A stretch of DNA of 64,000 nucleotides from the NCBI RefSeq assembly GCF_000959445.1, contig NZ_CP009630.1:930001-994000 (forward strand). The letters run 5' to 3'. Both the position numbers and the translations under genes were made by a program. Within the stretch, counting starts at the first letter, position 1. Each line of letters opens with the position of its first letter. Under the pieces are notes generated by a model. That model did no database searches, was not told the origin of the DNA, and saw nothing but the letters and a program-made list of their open reading frames with translations. The stretch comes from Burkholderia vietnamiensis LMG 10929 (GTDB taxonomy: Bacteria > Pseudomonadota > Gammaproteobacteria > Burkholderiales > Burkholderiaceae). Shown here in pieces: positions 17,121 to 26,230 of this stretch.

Positions 17121-18397
17121 TGTTGAAGAAGGGTATCGCGCAGACGGCAATCGTCTGCGTGGCAATGATGCTGGCCGGCGCCGCGAGCGCCGCACAACCT
17201 GTCGCGGCGAAGCCGGAAACCGTCTCCGGCGGCCGTTACGGCCCGGTGACCGTCACGAAGCCGAGCGGCCCGCTGCGCGGCTTCGTCGTGCTGTTCTCGC
17301 GCGAGCGCGGCTGGGGCGCGGCCGACCAGCAGGCGGCCGATGCGCTCGCGCAAGCGGGCGCGATGACGGTCGGCGTGGATTCGGAGCGCTACGCGGCCAA
17401 TCTCGCCGCGAAGCAGGAGACCTGTCACCACCTCGACGGCGACGCCGAGGCGGTCAGCCACCAGCTCGAGCGCCTCGCGCAATCGGCACGCTATTACACG
17501 CCGATCGTCGCGGGCGTCGGGCAGGGCGGCGCGATCGCCCGGCAGATCCTGTCGATGGCGCCGGAGAACACCATCGCCGGCGTCGTGTCGGTCGAGCCGG
17601 CCGCGAAGCTCGATGCGCGCTTCAAGCCGTGCCCGCCCGATCCGACGATCGTGCGGCGCGCGATGCCGGGCTTCGTCGAAACGGCCGCCGCCGGCGACAC
17701 CGCGAAGCTCGTGTCGCTCGTCACGGCCCATCTGCACGACACCAGCAGCAGCGATGAACTCGACGTCTCGGACCTGCCGCTCGTCGAGCTGCCGGCCAAG
17801 GGCGGCAGCGATCGCCTCGCGATCGTGATCTCGGGCGACGGCGGCTGGCGCGATCTCGACAAGACGATCGCCGAGGCGCTGCAGCGCGACGGCGTGTCGG
17901 TGGTCGGCATCGACAGCCTGCGCTATTTCTGGAGCGAGAAGCCGCCCGCGCAGGTGAGCCGCGACCTCGCGCGCGTGATGCGCACCTACACGGCGCGCTG
18001 GCATGCGAGCCGCGTCGCGCTGGTCGGCTACTCGTTCGGCGCGGACGTGATGCCGTTCGCCTACAACCGGCTGCCGGCCGAGCTGCGCGAGAAGGTCGCG
18101 GTGATGGCGTTGCTCGGCTTCGCGCCGGCCGCGGATTTCCAGATCCGCGTGACGGGCTGGCTCGGGATGCCGGCGAGCGACAAGGCGCTGAAGGTCGCGC
18201 CGGAAATCGCGAAGGTGCCGCCGCAGCTCGTGCAGTGCTTCTACGGCGCCGAAGAGAAGGACACGATGTGCCCGGCGCTCGTCAATACCGGCGCCGACGT
18301 GATCAAGACCGGCGGCGATCATCACTTCGGCCACGACTACATCGCGCTCGAGAAGAAGATCCTCGGCGGGTTCGGCAAGCCGGTGCCGGCGCGCTGA
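17117..18397 (+). CDS. acvB: AcvB/VirJ-type periplasmic hydrolase
   Basis: 426 residues with a signal peptide (hydrophobic to about residue 23, ASA-AQ). It consists of two alpha/beta-hydrolase-like halves. The C-terminal half has an intact nucleophile elbow GYSFGAD (Ser306) and a late His in GGDHHFGHDY. The N-terminal half has GVGQGG in the equivalent place, with Gln136 instead of Ser, so it is probably non-catalytic. In Agrobacterium AcvB hydrolyses lysyl-phosphatidylglycerol and is encoded with lpiA. Here the ATG overlaps the mprF stop (ATGA, 17117-17120) and GGAGG lies 9 nt upstream, so a matching turnover role is likely. Confidence 0.9.
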   Translation: MMLKKGIAQTAIVCVAMMLAGAASAAQPVAAKPETVSGGRYGPVTVTKPSGPLRGFVVLFSRERGWGAADQQAADALAQAGAMTVGVDSERYAANLAAKQETCHHLDGDAEAVSHQLERLAQSARYYTPIVAGVGQGGAIARQILSMAPENTIAGVVSVEPAAKLDARFKPCPPDPTIVRRAMPGFVETAAAGDTAKLVSLVTAHLHDTSSSDELDVSDLPLVELPAKGGSDRLAIVISGDGGWRDLDKTIAEALQRDGVSVVGIDSLRYFWSEKPPAQVSRDLARVMRTYTARWHASRVALVGYSFGADVMPFAYNRLPAELREKVAVMALLGFAPAADFQIRVTGWLGMPASDKALKVAPEIAKVPPQLVQCFYGAEEKDTMCPALVNTGADVIKTGGDHHFGHDYIALEKKILGGFGKPVPAR

Positions 18398-18443
18398 TCG
18401 GCGGCGCCCGCGTCGCGGCGGGCGCGGCACGCAGGATGAGCGG

Positions 18444-18471
18444 AACGGGCGGCCTGAGGGTCGCCCGTTTT
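18444..18471 (+). terminator. terminator after acvB
   Basis: ACGGGCGGCC and GGTCGCCCGT pair (one G-U) around a short TGAG-type loop, followed by TTTT. It lies 47 nt past the acvB stop. Confidence 0.75.
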
Positions 18472-18576
18472 CATTGGTGGGCGGGGTGGCCGCCGTGCTC
18501 ACGCGTCGAGGGAGCGAAGGGCTTGCACCGCACCGCACCGCGTACGTGCGCCGCCTGCACTGCGTGCGCGTGACGC

Positions 18577-20010
18577 TCAGCCGGCCTTGCGCACCGACGG
18601 TTCGGCGACGAGCTCGCCGAGCACGCGAATCGCGCGCTCGATGTCGCTGCTCCACGGATGGCCGAAATTCACGCGCACGCAGCGCTCGAAGCCGTGCGCG
18701 GCCGAGAACAGCGGCCCCGGCGCGAAGCTGATGCCGCGCGCGATCGCCTGCCGATGCAGCTCCATCGCGTCGATCGCGTCGGGAAACGACAGCCACAGAA
18801 AATAGCCGCCGTCGGGCCGCGTCCATTCGACGCCGGCCGGCAGCCAGCGCCGCAGTGCATCGTCCATGCGCGCGAGCTGCGCGTGCAGCGCGCCGCGCAG
18901 CTTGCGCAGATGACGATCGTAGCCGCCGTGCTCCAGATAGTTCGCGATGCCGGCCTGCGCCGGAATGCTGGCCGACAGCGTGGTCATCAGCTTGAGCCGC
19001 TGCACCCGTTGCGCGAAGCGGCCGGCCGCGGCCCAGCCGATCCGGTAGCCGGGCGCGAGCGTCTTCGAGAACGAGCTGCAATGCATCACGAGGCCGTGCC
19101 GGTCGAACGCACGCGCGGGCAGCGGATAGTCGGGGCCGAAATGCAGCTCGCCGTACACGTCGTCTTCGATCAGCGGCACGTCGCGCGCGGCGAGCATGTC
19201 GACCAGCGCGCGCTTTTTGTCTGCTGACAGCGTGACGCCGGTCGGGTTCTGGAAATTGGTCATGAACCAGCACGCGCGGATGTCGTGCTGGGCGAGCGCG
19301 TTCGCGAGCGCGTCGAGATCGAGGCCCGTGCGCGGATCGACCGGAATCTCGACCGCGCGCAGGTCAAGCCGCTCGATCGCCTGCAGCGCCGCATAGAAGC
19401 CGGGCGATTCGACGGCCACCACGTCGCCGGGCCGCGTGACGGCCATCAGGCACAGGTTCAGCGCCTCGAGCGCGCCGTTCGTGACGACGATCTCGTCGAC
19501 GGGCTGCGCGATGCCGGTCGCGAGATAGCGCCGCGCGATTTGCCGGCGCAGCGCCTCGTTGCCGGGCGGCAGATCGACGACCGTGCTCCACGGACTCACG
19601 AGCCGCGTGGCCTGCGCCAGCGACTTCGCGAGGCGCGGCAGCGGGAACAGTTGCGGCGCCGGAAACGCGGAGCCGAGCGGCACGATGCCGGGCTGCGTCG
19701 CGGCGTCGAGCACCGAGAACACCAGATCGCTGATATCGACCTTGCGCGTGGCGCCCGCGCGCTGCGCGCCGTCTTGCGCGGGCGGCTGCGCTGCGGCGGC
19801 CGCACCGGGCGCGACGTAATAACCGGAACGTTCACGCGCGCGAATCAAGCCCCACTGCTCGAGCAGGTAATACGCGCGGAACACCGTCGACTGGCTCACG
19901 CCGTGCTGCGCGATGATCTGGCGCAGCGACGGCAGGCGCGTGCCGGCCGCGAGGTTGCCGTCGCGGATTTCGTCGGCGATCGTATGGGCGAGGGTTTCGT
20001 AGCGTTTCAT
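18577..20010 (-). CDS. MocR-type GntR/aminotransferase transcriptional regulator
   Basis: 477 residues. Residues 1-70 are a GntR winged helix (AGTRLPSLRQIIAQHGVSQSTVFRAYYLLEQWGLI). The rest is a fold-type-I aminotransferase domain with FQNPTG, IEDDVYGEL and the PLP lysine in SSFSKTLAPGYRIGW. MocR proteins use bound PLP or amino-acid adducts to sense metabolites such as PLP, GABA or taurine; the effector here is unknown. ATG 20010 is chosen because upstream frame is Arg-rich. The divergent neighbour is a PotD-like gene, and two direct repeats lie between the genes. Confidence 0.88.
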   Translation of the reverse strand: MKRYETLAHTIADEIRDGNLAAGTRLPSLRQIIAQHGVSQSTVFRAYYLLEQWGLIRARERSGYYVAPGAAAAAQPPAQDGAQRAGATRKVDISDLVFSVLDAATQPGIVPLGSAFPAPQLFPLPRLAKSLAQATRLVSPWSTVVDLPPGNEALRRQIARRYLATGIAQPVDEIVVTNGALEALNLCLMAVTRPGDVVAVESPGFYAALQAIERLDLRAVEIPVDPRTGLDLDALANALAQHDIRACWFMTNFQNPTGVTLSADKKRALVDMLAARDVPLIEDDVYGELHFGPDYPLPARAFDRHGLVMHCSSFSKTLAPGYRIGWAAAGRFAQRVQRLKLMTTLSASIPAQAGIANYLEHGGYDRHLRKLRGALHAQLARMDDALRRWLPAGVEWTRPDGGYFLWLSFPDAIDAMELHRQAIARGISFAPGPLFSAAHGFERCVRVNFGHPWSSDIERAIRVLGELVAEPSVRKAG

Positions 20011-20154
20011 CGGTACGGGCGCGGGCAGGGTGTCGCCTTGCAGGTGCGCCGACGCGGCGCGGCATCGGCGCGCCATTGTCCGATGCGCGGCCGGAAAAGG
20101 AAAGCGCGCGCGCAGCCGCGTCCGTCGTTCCCGCGAAGCCCGACTGCACACCGC

Positions 20155-20183
20155 TTGCGTACGGCTTGTTCCGATTGCATACG
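20155..20183. promoter_or_regulatory. direct repeats TTGCGTACG / TTGCATACG between mocR and potD-like gene
   Basis: TTGCGTACG at 20155-20163 and TTGCATACG at 20175-20183 are spaced exactly 20 bp start to start. Direct repeats about two helical turns apart are typical operators of MocR dimers. A site for the adjacent regulator, acting on itself and on the polyamine-type gene, is inferred. Confidence 0.5.
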
Positions 20184-20239
20184 CATTGTTTTTATGGTCT
20201 TGTGGCACGATAGGCATCGACTCTAAAAAGGACAGTCGG

Positions 20240-21376
20240 ATGCATTCGGGGAACGCGGGCGGGGACCGATTGATCAGGGGAATCGGCGTGGGTCAGCACG
20301 TGCGTCTGCACGCGAGCCGGGTCGTGTGCCGGCTGTTCGTCACGGCGCTGCTGTGCGTGCCGGGCGCTCGCGCATCCGCGGCCTCGGCCGAAGCGGCCGG
20401 CGACAACGTGCTGCGTGTGCTCGCGTGGCCGGGCTATGCCGACAACGATGTCGTCAGTGCCTTCGAGACGCAATTCCATGCGCGCGTCGAAGTGACCTTC
20501 GTCGATTCGGACGAGGCGCTGTGGAGCCGCATGCACAGCGCGTCGCCGCCGCCGTACGACGTGCTGGCGGCGAACACCGCCGAGATCCAGCGTTACGTGC
20601 GCGACGGCCTGCTCGCGCCGATCGAGCTTTCGCAGATCCCGAACCGCCGGCGGCAACTGCCGAATTTCCAGCAGCTCGACACGATCGGCGGCCTCGTCAG
20701 CAACGGCTTCGCTTATGCGATTCCGTTCACCTATTCGTCGATGGGCCTGATCTACGACCGCAAGCAGGTGCCGGTCGCGCCGCACTCGATGCTGGCGCTG
20801 TGGGACGCGCGTTACCGCGGCAAGGTGCTCGATTTCAACAGCGCGCAGCACAATTTTTCGTTCGCCGCGCTTGCCCTCGGCTATCCCGAGCCGTTTCGCC
20901 TGACGCCCGCGCAAACGCTTGCCGTCGCACGCAAGCTGGTCGACCTGCGGCGCAACCTGCTCACCTACTACACGCTGCCCGAAGAAGCGACCGCGCTGTT
21001 CGTCGCGCATCGTGCGGCGCTGATGTTCGGCAACTACGGGACGCAGCAGGTCGAGCAGCTGCGTCGCGCGGGCGCGGACGTCGGCTACGTGATTCCGGAC
21101 GAAGGCGCGCTCGCCTGGCTCGATTGCTGGGGCGTCACGCGCGGCGTGCAGCATCGCGCGCTCGCGTTCGCCTGGATCAACTACATGCTGGAGCCGGCGG
21201 TCGGCACGCTGCTGACCGAGCGCCAGGGGCTCGCCAACACGCTGCAGCCGACGCCCGGTCTCGACGCCGGGCACCAGCATCTGGTGTGGCTGCAGCCGGT
21301 GGAGGACATCGCGCGGCGCGAGGCATTGTGGAGCCGCATCGTGTCGGGCGATCGCCCGGAGCGGTTCGACAAATGA
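20240..21376 (+). CDS. PotD-like periplasmic polyamine-type binding protein
   Basis: 378 residues. A long basic n-region is followed by a hydrophobic segment and ASAAS-type cleavage site near residue 45. The mature part is a PotD/PotF-family solute-binding protein (NVLRVLAWPGYADNDVVSAFE, YDVLAANTAEIQRYV, AIPFTYSSMGLIYDRKQV, WINYMLEPAVGTLLTERQGLAN). No ABC permease or ATPase gene is nearby; instead the stop overlaps the start of a diguanylate cyclase. That favours a signalling receptor over transport. AAGGA at 20227-20231 supports ATG 20240. Ligand (spermidine, putrescine or other) not determinable. Confidence 0.85.
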   Translation: MHSGNAGGDRLIRGIGVGQHVRLHASRVVCRLFVTALLCVPGARASAASAEAAGDNVLRVLAWPGYADNDVVSAFETQFHARVEVTFVDSDEALWSRMHSASPPPYDVLAANTAEIQRYVRDGLLAPIELSQIPNRRRQLPNFQQLDTIGGLVSNGFAYAIPFTYSSMGLIYDRKQVPVAPHSMLALWDARYRGKVLDFNSAQHNFSFAALALGYPEPFRLTPAQTLAVARKLVDLRRNLLTYYTLPEEATALFVAHRAALMFGNYGTQQVEQLRRAGADVGYVIPDEGALAWLDCWGVTRGVQHRALAFAWINYMLEPAVGTLLTERQGLANTLQPTPGLDAGHQHLVWLQPVEDIARREALWSRIVSGDRPERFDK

Positions 21377-23148
21377 TCAGGCTCGGGCTCACGTCGAAGC
21401 TGTCGGTGCTGTTCGCGTGCATCGGCGTGATCGCGGCCGGCACGACCGGCTACTACGCCTATCGCGCGAACCGGACGATGCTCGTGCTCGAGGCGCAGCA
21501 CAGCCTGCTGATGTCGACGCACCTGCTCGGGAAGCGCTTCACGACCGCGCTGTCCGACGTCGCCGACGATGCGCTCGTGCTCGCGCAGCTGCCTTCGTCC
21601 GCGCGCGTCGCGCTCGGCACGGACCCCGACCGCGCGCCGCGCACGCGGCTCGAGCAGGTGTACGTCAGTTTCATGCGCAACCATCCCGAGTATCTGCAGA
21701 TCCGGCTGATCGCGCGCGCGGATTTCGGGCTCGAGCGGCTTCGCGTCGACCGCGACGCGCACGGCGTGGTCGTGTTGCCGGAGACGATGTTTCAGGAGAA
21801 GGGCCAGTTTTCATACGTCTTCGACACGCTCGCGACGGCGCCCGGCCACATCTACCTGTCGCCGATCGGGATCGATCACGAGAACGGTTCGCACGAAGCC
21901 GAAGGGTTGCCGATGCTGCGGGTGGGCACGCCGGTGGTCGACGTGCACGGCCGGATCGTCGGCGCGCTGGTGATCGACGTCGAGCTGTCGCGCATGTTCG
22001 AACGGCTGGAGCGCGACCTGCCGCAGGACTATGCGGTGTACATGGCGAACGAGTGGGGCGACTTCATCGTGCATCCCGATCCGTCGCAGACCTTCGGCTT
22101 CGATCGCGGCCGGCGCGTGCTGATGCAGGACAGCTTTCCAGCCACGCGGCTGCTGTTCGGCGGGGTGCGCACGAACGTGACGCTCGACGGGCTCGCCGAG
22201 CCCGACACGCTGCCGGGCGAGATGGCGGCGTTCGTGCGCACGCCGTTCGGCAACGCCGAAGGCAACCGCTTCGTCGTGCTGGGCGCCTCGCGCCCGCTCG
22301 CCGACGTGCTGACGCCGGCCGGGATTCTCGGTGAGCGGATCGTCCGGATGGTGCTGCTGATGAGCGTCGCCGCGGTGATTCTCGCGATCCTGTTCGCGCG
22401 CGCGATCACGCGGCCGCTGCAGATGCTCGCGCGCGCGGCGACCCACGTGTTCGACGAGCGGGCCACCGAGCGGCTGCCCGTCGCGCGCGCCGACGAGATC
22501 GGCGTGCTCGCGCGCTGCTTCGACAGCATGCGCGTCGAGATCCGCACGCAGGTTGCGATGTTGCGCGCGAAGCAGCAGGAGCTCGCGCATCTGGCCGGTC
22601 ACGATCCGTTGACCGGACTGCCGAACCGCCTGCTGTTCATGGAGCGCCTCGAGGAGGCGATCGGGCACGCGGCCGCGACGCGCGACGGGCTCGCGGTGAT
22701 GTTCGTCGATCTCGACCGCTTCAAGCAGATCAACGACCAGCACGGCCACGCGGCCGGCGACCGCGCGCTCGTCGCCGTCGCGACGCGGCTGACTCAGGTG
22801 CTGCGCACCGGCGACATGGCGGCGCGGCTCGGCGGCGATGAATTCATCGTGCTGATCGCCGACGTGCGCTCGCCGACGGTCATCGACGAGATCGCGTCGC
22901 GTATCCAGATCGTGATGGCGCAGGAGATGGAGTTCGGCGACCGGCAACTGGCGGTGGGCGCGAGCATCGGCGTCAGCGAGTATCCGGCCGACGGCACATC
23001 GGCCGAGGAACTGCTGGTGAAGGCCGACGCGGCGATGTACGCGGCGAAGGCGTCGGCGCAGAGCGCATGCGTGCGGTATCAGACCTTGCTGGGCAGCGGT
23101 GTCGTGGCCGACGGCGCGCAGCGCGCGGCGGCCGAGGACGGCTGCTGA
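21373..23148 (+). CDS. membrane diguanylate cyclase (periplasmic sensor, HAMP, GGDEF)
   Basis: 591 residues. A transmembrane helix at about 8-27 is followed by a periplasmic Cache-like domain of about 280 residues, a second helix near 320-340, a HAMP domain (ARAITRPLQMLARAATHV), and a GGDEF domain. The active site GGDEF is intact at 487-491, and the product-inhibition motif RTGD sits five residues upstream, so it should make c-di-GMP and be feedback-controlled. There is no EAL domain. ATG 21373 overlaps the stop of the PotD-like gene (ATGA), a translational coupling that suggests the binding protein regulates this enzyme. Confidence 0.92.
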   Translation: MIRLGLTSKLSVLFACIGVIAAGTTGYYAYRANRTMLVLEAQHSLLMSTHLLGKRFTTALSDVADDALVLAQLPSSARVALGTDPDRAPRTRLEQVYVSFMRNHPEYLQIRLIARADFGLERLRVDRDAHGVVVLPETMFQEKGQFSYVFDTLATAPGHIYLSPIGIDHENGSHEAEGLPMLRVGTPVVDVHGRIVGALVIDVELSRMFERLERDLPQDYAVYMANEWGDFIVHPDPSQTFGFDRGRRVLMQDSFPATRLLFGGVRTNVTLDGLAEPDTLPGEMAAFVRTPFGNAEGNRFVVLGASRPLADVLTPAGILGERIVRMVLLMSVAAVILAILFARAITRPLQMLARAATHVFDERATERLPVARADEIGVLARCFDSMRVEIRTQVAMLRAKQQELAHLAGHDPLTGLPNRLLFMERLEEAIGHAAATRDGLAVMFVDLDRFKQINDQHGHAAGDRALVAVATRLTQVLRTGDMAARLGGDEFIVLIADVRSPTVIDEIASRIQIVMAQEMEFGDRQLAVGASIGVSEYPADGTSAEELLVKADAAMYAAKASAQSACVRYQTLLGSGVVADGAQRAAAEDGC

Positions 23149-23191
23149 GCATGGTGGCCGGGCAGTGGATGCCGGGCCAAGAAACGACGCG

Positions 23192-23211
23192 AGCCCGTCT
23201 CGCGACGGGCT
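23192..23211. terminator. hairpin between convergent genes
   Basis: AGCCCGTC and GACGGGCT form a perfect 8-bp stem with loop TCGC between the diguanylate cyclase and the DUF4148 gene. There is no strong T-tract. Confidence 0.45.
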
Positions 23212-23253
23212 TGCCGGAGCTGCGTCGGCCGCGCGAGGCGCGCGGCGGCACGC

Positions 23254-23556
23254 TTAGTGGCCGAAATAGACCGAGTCGTGTGCCGGGCGCACCTTGACGG
23301 CTGCCGGTGCGCCGCCCTCGACTACCGCGGCCGGCTGTGCGCCGTAGCCGCTGTCGTCGACCGCGTGTACGCGGGCTTGGGCGGCCTGGATGTCGGCAGG
23401 ATAGTGCGGGCTCGACTGGCTCGGCGTGTAGCCTGCGTGTTCGAGTTGAACCAGTTCGTTGCGCAACTGCGCACGGGTGACGGTGCTTTGCGCGTATGCG
23501 CCGACCGAAGCGGACAGGGCGACAGCGGCAACGACTGCGGAAACGAGCGACTTCAT
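23254..23556 (-). CDS. DUF4148 small secreted protein
   Basis: 100 residues with a signal peptide ending SVGAYA-QS. The mature part has the DUF4148 pattern (VTRAQLRNELVQLEHAGYTPS, HYPADIQAAQARV). This family is common in Burkholderia and is predicted periplasmic, function unknown. GGAGG lies 5 nt before the chosen ATG 23556. Confidence 0.88.
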   Translation of the reverse strand: MKSLVSAVVAAVALSASVGAYAQSTVTRAQLRNELVQLEHAGYTPSQSSPHYPADIQAAQARVHAVDDSGYGAQPAAVVEGGAPAAVKVRPAHDSVYFGH

Positions 23557-23774
23557 GATGACCTCCGATGTTCTATTGAGTTCGCCGGCGACACCGTGTC
23601 GTGAGCGATTGATTACATCGTAGGCGTCGGAAGATTCAGGGTAAACGCGGGTTTCGACGAAAGATTCTTTTGGTGAGGGCAACAATCGCGGGCGCAAACG
23701 AAGGCGAAACGGGATTCGTCCCCGCATGCATCCCACGCGGGTCGACGGTGGACGGCGGAGGCCAGCGGCCCGTT

Positions 23775-24035
23775 TCAGACGCCGTCCGCGTCGTCGATTT
23801 CCTTGCGCTCGCGGCGTTCCTCGTTGCCGCGGCGCGCGCGCAGACGCTGGCGCGACAGGACCGCGATCACCTGCTGGGTCGGCGCGTCCGACGGCAGTTC
23901 GTTGCGGATGCGATCGGGCACCATCGGCAAGCCCGCGCGCTGCCGGCGCAGTGCCTTCGCGATCGCGCGGCGACACTCGTCGCCGTGGCAATCCCATTCA
24001 TCGCGGATTCGGTGGCAGTAACGGCATGGTTCCAT
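23775..24035 (-). CDS. small cysteine-pair protein, unknown function
   Basis: 86 residues, not assigned to a named family. The N-terminal third has Cys4-x2-Cys7 and Cys16-x4-Cys21 with two nearby histidines, a possible zinc knuckle. The rest is basic and helical (AIAKALRRQRAGLPMVPDRIRNELP), ending in a charged tail. No Shine-Dalgarno is obvious. The coherent composition suggests a real cytoplasmic protein. Confidence 0.5.
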   Translation of the reverse strand: MEPCRYCHRIRDEWDCHGDECRRAIAKALRRQRAGLPMVPDRIRNELPSDAPTQQVIAVLSRQRLRARRGNEERRERKEIDDADGV

Positions 24036-24152
24036 GCCGGACAGTCTAACGCGTGTTGCGGATCGAGGCCGGATGGCGGCAGCGGCGGCGGTGCGGCAAT
24101 CCGGATACCGCGCGTGCGGCGATCCAATGAACCGCGCGGCGCGCGGCGGCCG

Positions 24153-24992
24153 TCATTTTCCGTCGACGCGCGCGCGATCGGCATGAGCCACCGGCGCAGC
24201 GGCAGGCCGCAGCACGGCCGATTTCCAGATCATCTGCGCGGCGGCGGCCAGCACGAACAGCAGGACGACCGTGCGAAACACGCGCGGCGACATCCTGTCG
24301 CGTAGCGGCCGGACGAGCCACATGCCGGCGATCGCGGGAACGCTGGCCGCGGCCGAGATCGCGAGGTCCGCGCCGCTCGCATGCGCGGCGCCGCTGAACG
24401 TCGTGATCAGCGTGACGATCGACACGACGAGGATGATCGCGATCTGCTTCGTGAACGCGCGGCCGGTCGCGCCCGCCGAAATGAGGTACGTGGCGAGCAG
24501 CGGGCCGGGCACCGACGCGATGCTCTCCATCAGCGCGGCGCCGAAACCCAGCACGAAGCCGACCGGCCGTTGCCATGCGGGCGGCAGCGTCAGCTTCGGC
24601 GCGCTCAGCATCAGCGCGGCGGCGACGATCAGCAGCAGGCCCGATGCGGCCTGCGCGTGACGCGCGTTCATCGCCAGCAGGATGACGACGCCGACGATGT
24701 TGCCGAGTACCGTGCCGACGATCGGCGCGGCGATCTTGCGCGCGGTGGCCAGCAGTTGGCCGCCTTCCAGCGCCTGCGGGATGTTGCCCAGAATGATCGG
24801 CATCGACAGCAGCAGCACCGCATCGCGAATCGGCAGGAACTGGCTGAGGATCGGCATCGCCACCAGCGGCACGCCGATGCCCGTGATGCCCTTGACCATG
24901 CCGCCCAGCAGCAGCGCAACCGCGATGCCGGCCAGATCGGGCAGCGAGAGCCCGTGCAGGGCGGATACCAGCACACCTACTGTCAGATTCAT
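24153..24992 (-). CDS. TauE/SafE-family anion exporter
   Basis: 279 residues with about eight hydrophobic segments and the two internal TauE repeats (GGMVKGITGIGVPLVAMPIL near 30-50; GFGAALMESIASVPGPLL near 155). The family exports sulfite or other organosulfur anions through the inner membrane. The gene is divergent from a LysR-type regulator that starts 217 nt away, a common pairing for inducible exporters. Substrate cannot be read from sequence. Confidence 0.88.
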   Translation of the reverse strand: MNLTVGVLVSALHGLSLPDLAGIAVALLLGGMVKGITGIGVPLVAMPILSQFLPIRDAVLLLSMPIILGNIPQALEGGQLLATARKIAAPIVGTVLGNIVGVVILLAMNARHAQAASGLLLIVAAALMLSAPKLTLPPAWQRPVGFVLGFGAALMESIASVPGPLLATYLISAGATGRAFTKQIAIILVVSIVTLITTFSGAAHASGADLAISAAASVPAIAGMWLVRPLRDRMSPRVFRTVVLLFVLAAAAQMIWKSAVLRPAAAPVAHADRARVDGK

Positions 24993-25208
24993 GTCGATTG
25001 CCGACGCGTGCGCGCGTGCACGCGGTTGTCGTGTTGTCGGGTTGTCGGATCGAGCCGGCCGCGCTGTTGCAGCGCGCGGCCCGATGCGACGCCGCATGTT
25101 ACCCGAGCCGCGCGGGCATCGCGCACATGCTGCAGCGCCGCTTCGATCCGGTTCATGCGAATCGACCGTATCATGCAGACGGTTCACGCATCGAAACAAG
25201 GAAACCAG

Positions 25209-26105
25209 ATGACGCTTGCGCAGTTGCAGGCGCTGGCGGCCGTCGTCGAACTCGGTTCGCTGACGGCCGCGGCCGAGCGGCTCAGCCGCAGTCAGTCCGC
25301 GATCAGCCACGCGCTGACCGAGCTCGAGGACCTCACCGGCGTCAAGCTGTTGTTGCGCGACCGCCAGCCGGTCGTGCTGACCGCTTCCGGCGAACGCCTG
25401 TGGCCGTACGTGCAGAACGTCGTCCGCGACGCGCATACGCTGCGCCAGCAGTTCGCGCTGTCGCGCGGCAAGCTCGAAGGCCGGCTGGTGGTCGCGTCGC
25501 TGCCGAGCGTGTCGCTTGCCTTCGTCGTGCCGGCGCTGGAGGCGTTGAAAGCCGCGCACGCGGGCGTGACCGCGGTGCTGCTCGAAGGCACCGATGCGGA
25601 GGTCGAAGGCTGGATCGACGATGGGACGGCCGACATCGGCGTGGTCGCCGGCGCGAAGACGTTCCCGAACACGCTGCCGCTGCTCGACGAGGAGTTCGTC
25701 GCGGTGACGGCGCCCGACCTGTTCGAAGGCCGCCACAGCGTGTCGCCGAAGCGGCTCGCCGCGCTGCCCTTCATCTTCTCGAAGGCCGGCTGCGGGCCGG
25801 TGATCGCGGATTACTTCGCGCGCAACGGCGCGTCGCTGCGCGCGGCGTTCAACGTGGTCGAGATGCGCACGATCCTGTCGATGGCGGAAGCCGGGATGGG
25901 CGTCTCGATCGTTCCGCGCATCACGCTCACGTACTCGCGCTTCGGCGGTCGCGTGCTCGAGCTGTCGCCGCGGCTGCACCGGTCCGTGCGCTTGGCGTGG
26001 AAGGCGGCCGGCAACGCGGTCGTCGACGAATTCGTGGGGCTGGTCGACGCGCAGCGTGCCAGGACCGGGAAGACCGTCCGTACGCGGGCGAAGAAGGCGA
26101 AGTAG
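25209..26105 (+). CDS. LysR-family transcriptional regulator
   Basis: 298 residues. N-terminal winged HTH (LQALAAVVELGSLTAAAERLSRSQSAISHALTELE) followed by a LysR substrate domain (GRLVVASLPSVSLAFVVPALEAL, DIGVVAG, MAEAGMGVSIVPRITL). Start ATG 25209 is at the canonical position before the HTH. Divergent from the TauE-type exporter, which it probably controls. Its C-terminus is Lys/Arg-rich. Confidence 0.92.
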   Translation: MTLAQLQALAAVVELGSLTAAAERLSRSQSAISHALTELEDLTGVKLLLRDRQPVVLTASGERLWPYVQNVVRDAHTLRQQFALSRGKLEGRLVVASLPSVSLAFVVPALEALKAAHAGVTAVLLEGTDAEVEGWIDDGTADIGVVAGAKTFPNTLPLLDEEFVAVTAPDLFEGRHSVSPKRLAALPFIFSKAGCGPVIADYFARNGASLRAAFNVVEMRTILSMAEAGMGVSIVPRITLTYSRFGGRVLELSPRLHRSVRLAWKAAGNAVVDEFVGLVDAQRARTGKTVRTRAKKAK

Positions 26106-26230
26106 GGCGCCGGCCCGCGCGATGCAGACTGCTCATCAGAGGCTTGCAGTTTATTCATGCCGACGCAGGCCGACATGCACTACATTGTTCGACGTTCACC
26201 CGTCACCCGATATCGCGCAAGGAGCCCGCC

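Noticed and set aside
20240..21376. PotD-like gene as part of a polyamine ABC transporter operon
   Set aside because: No permease or ATPase gene lies on either side; the only coupled gene is a diguanylate cyclase.
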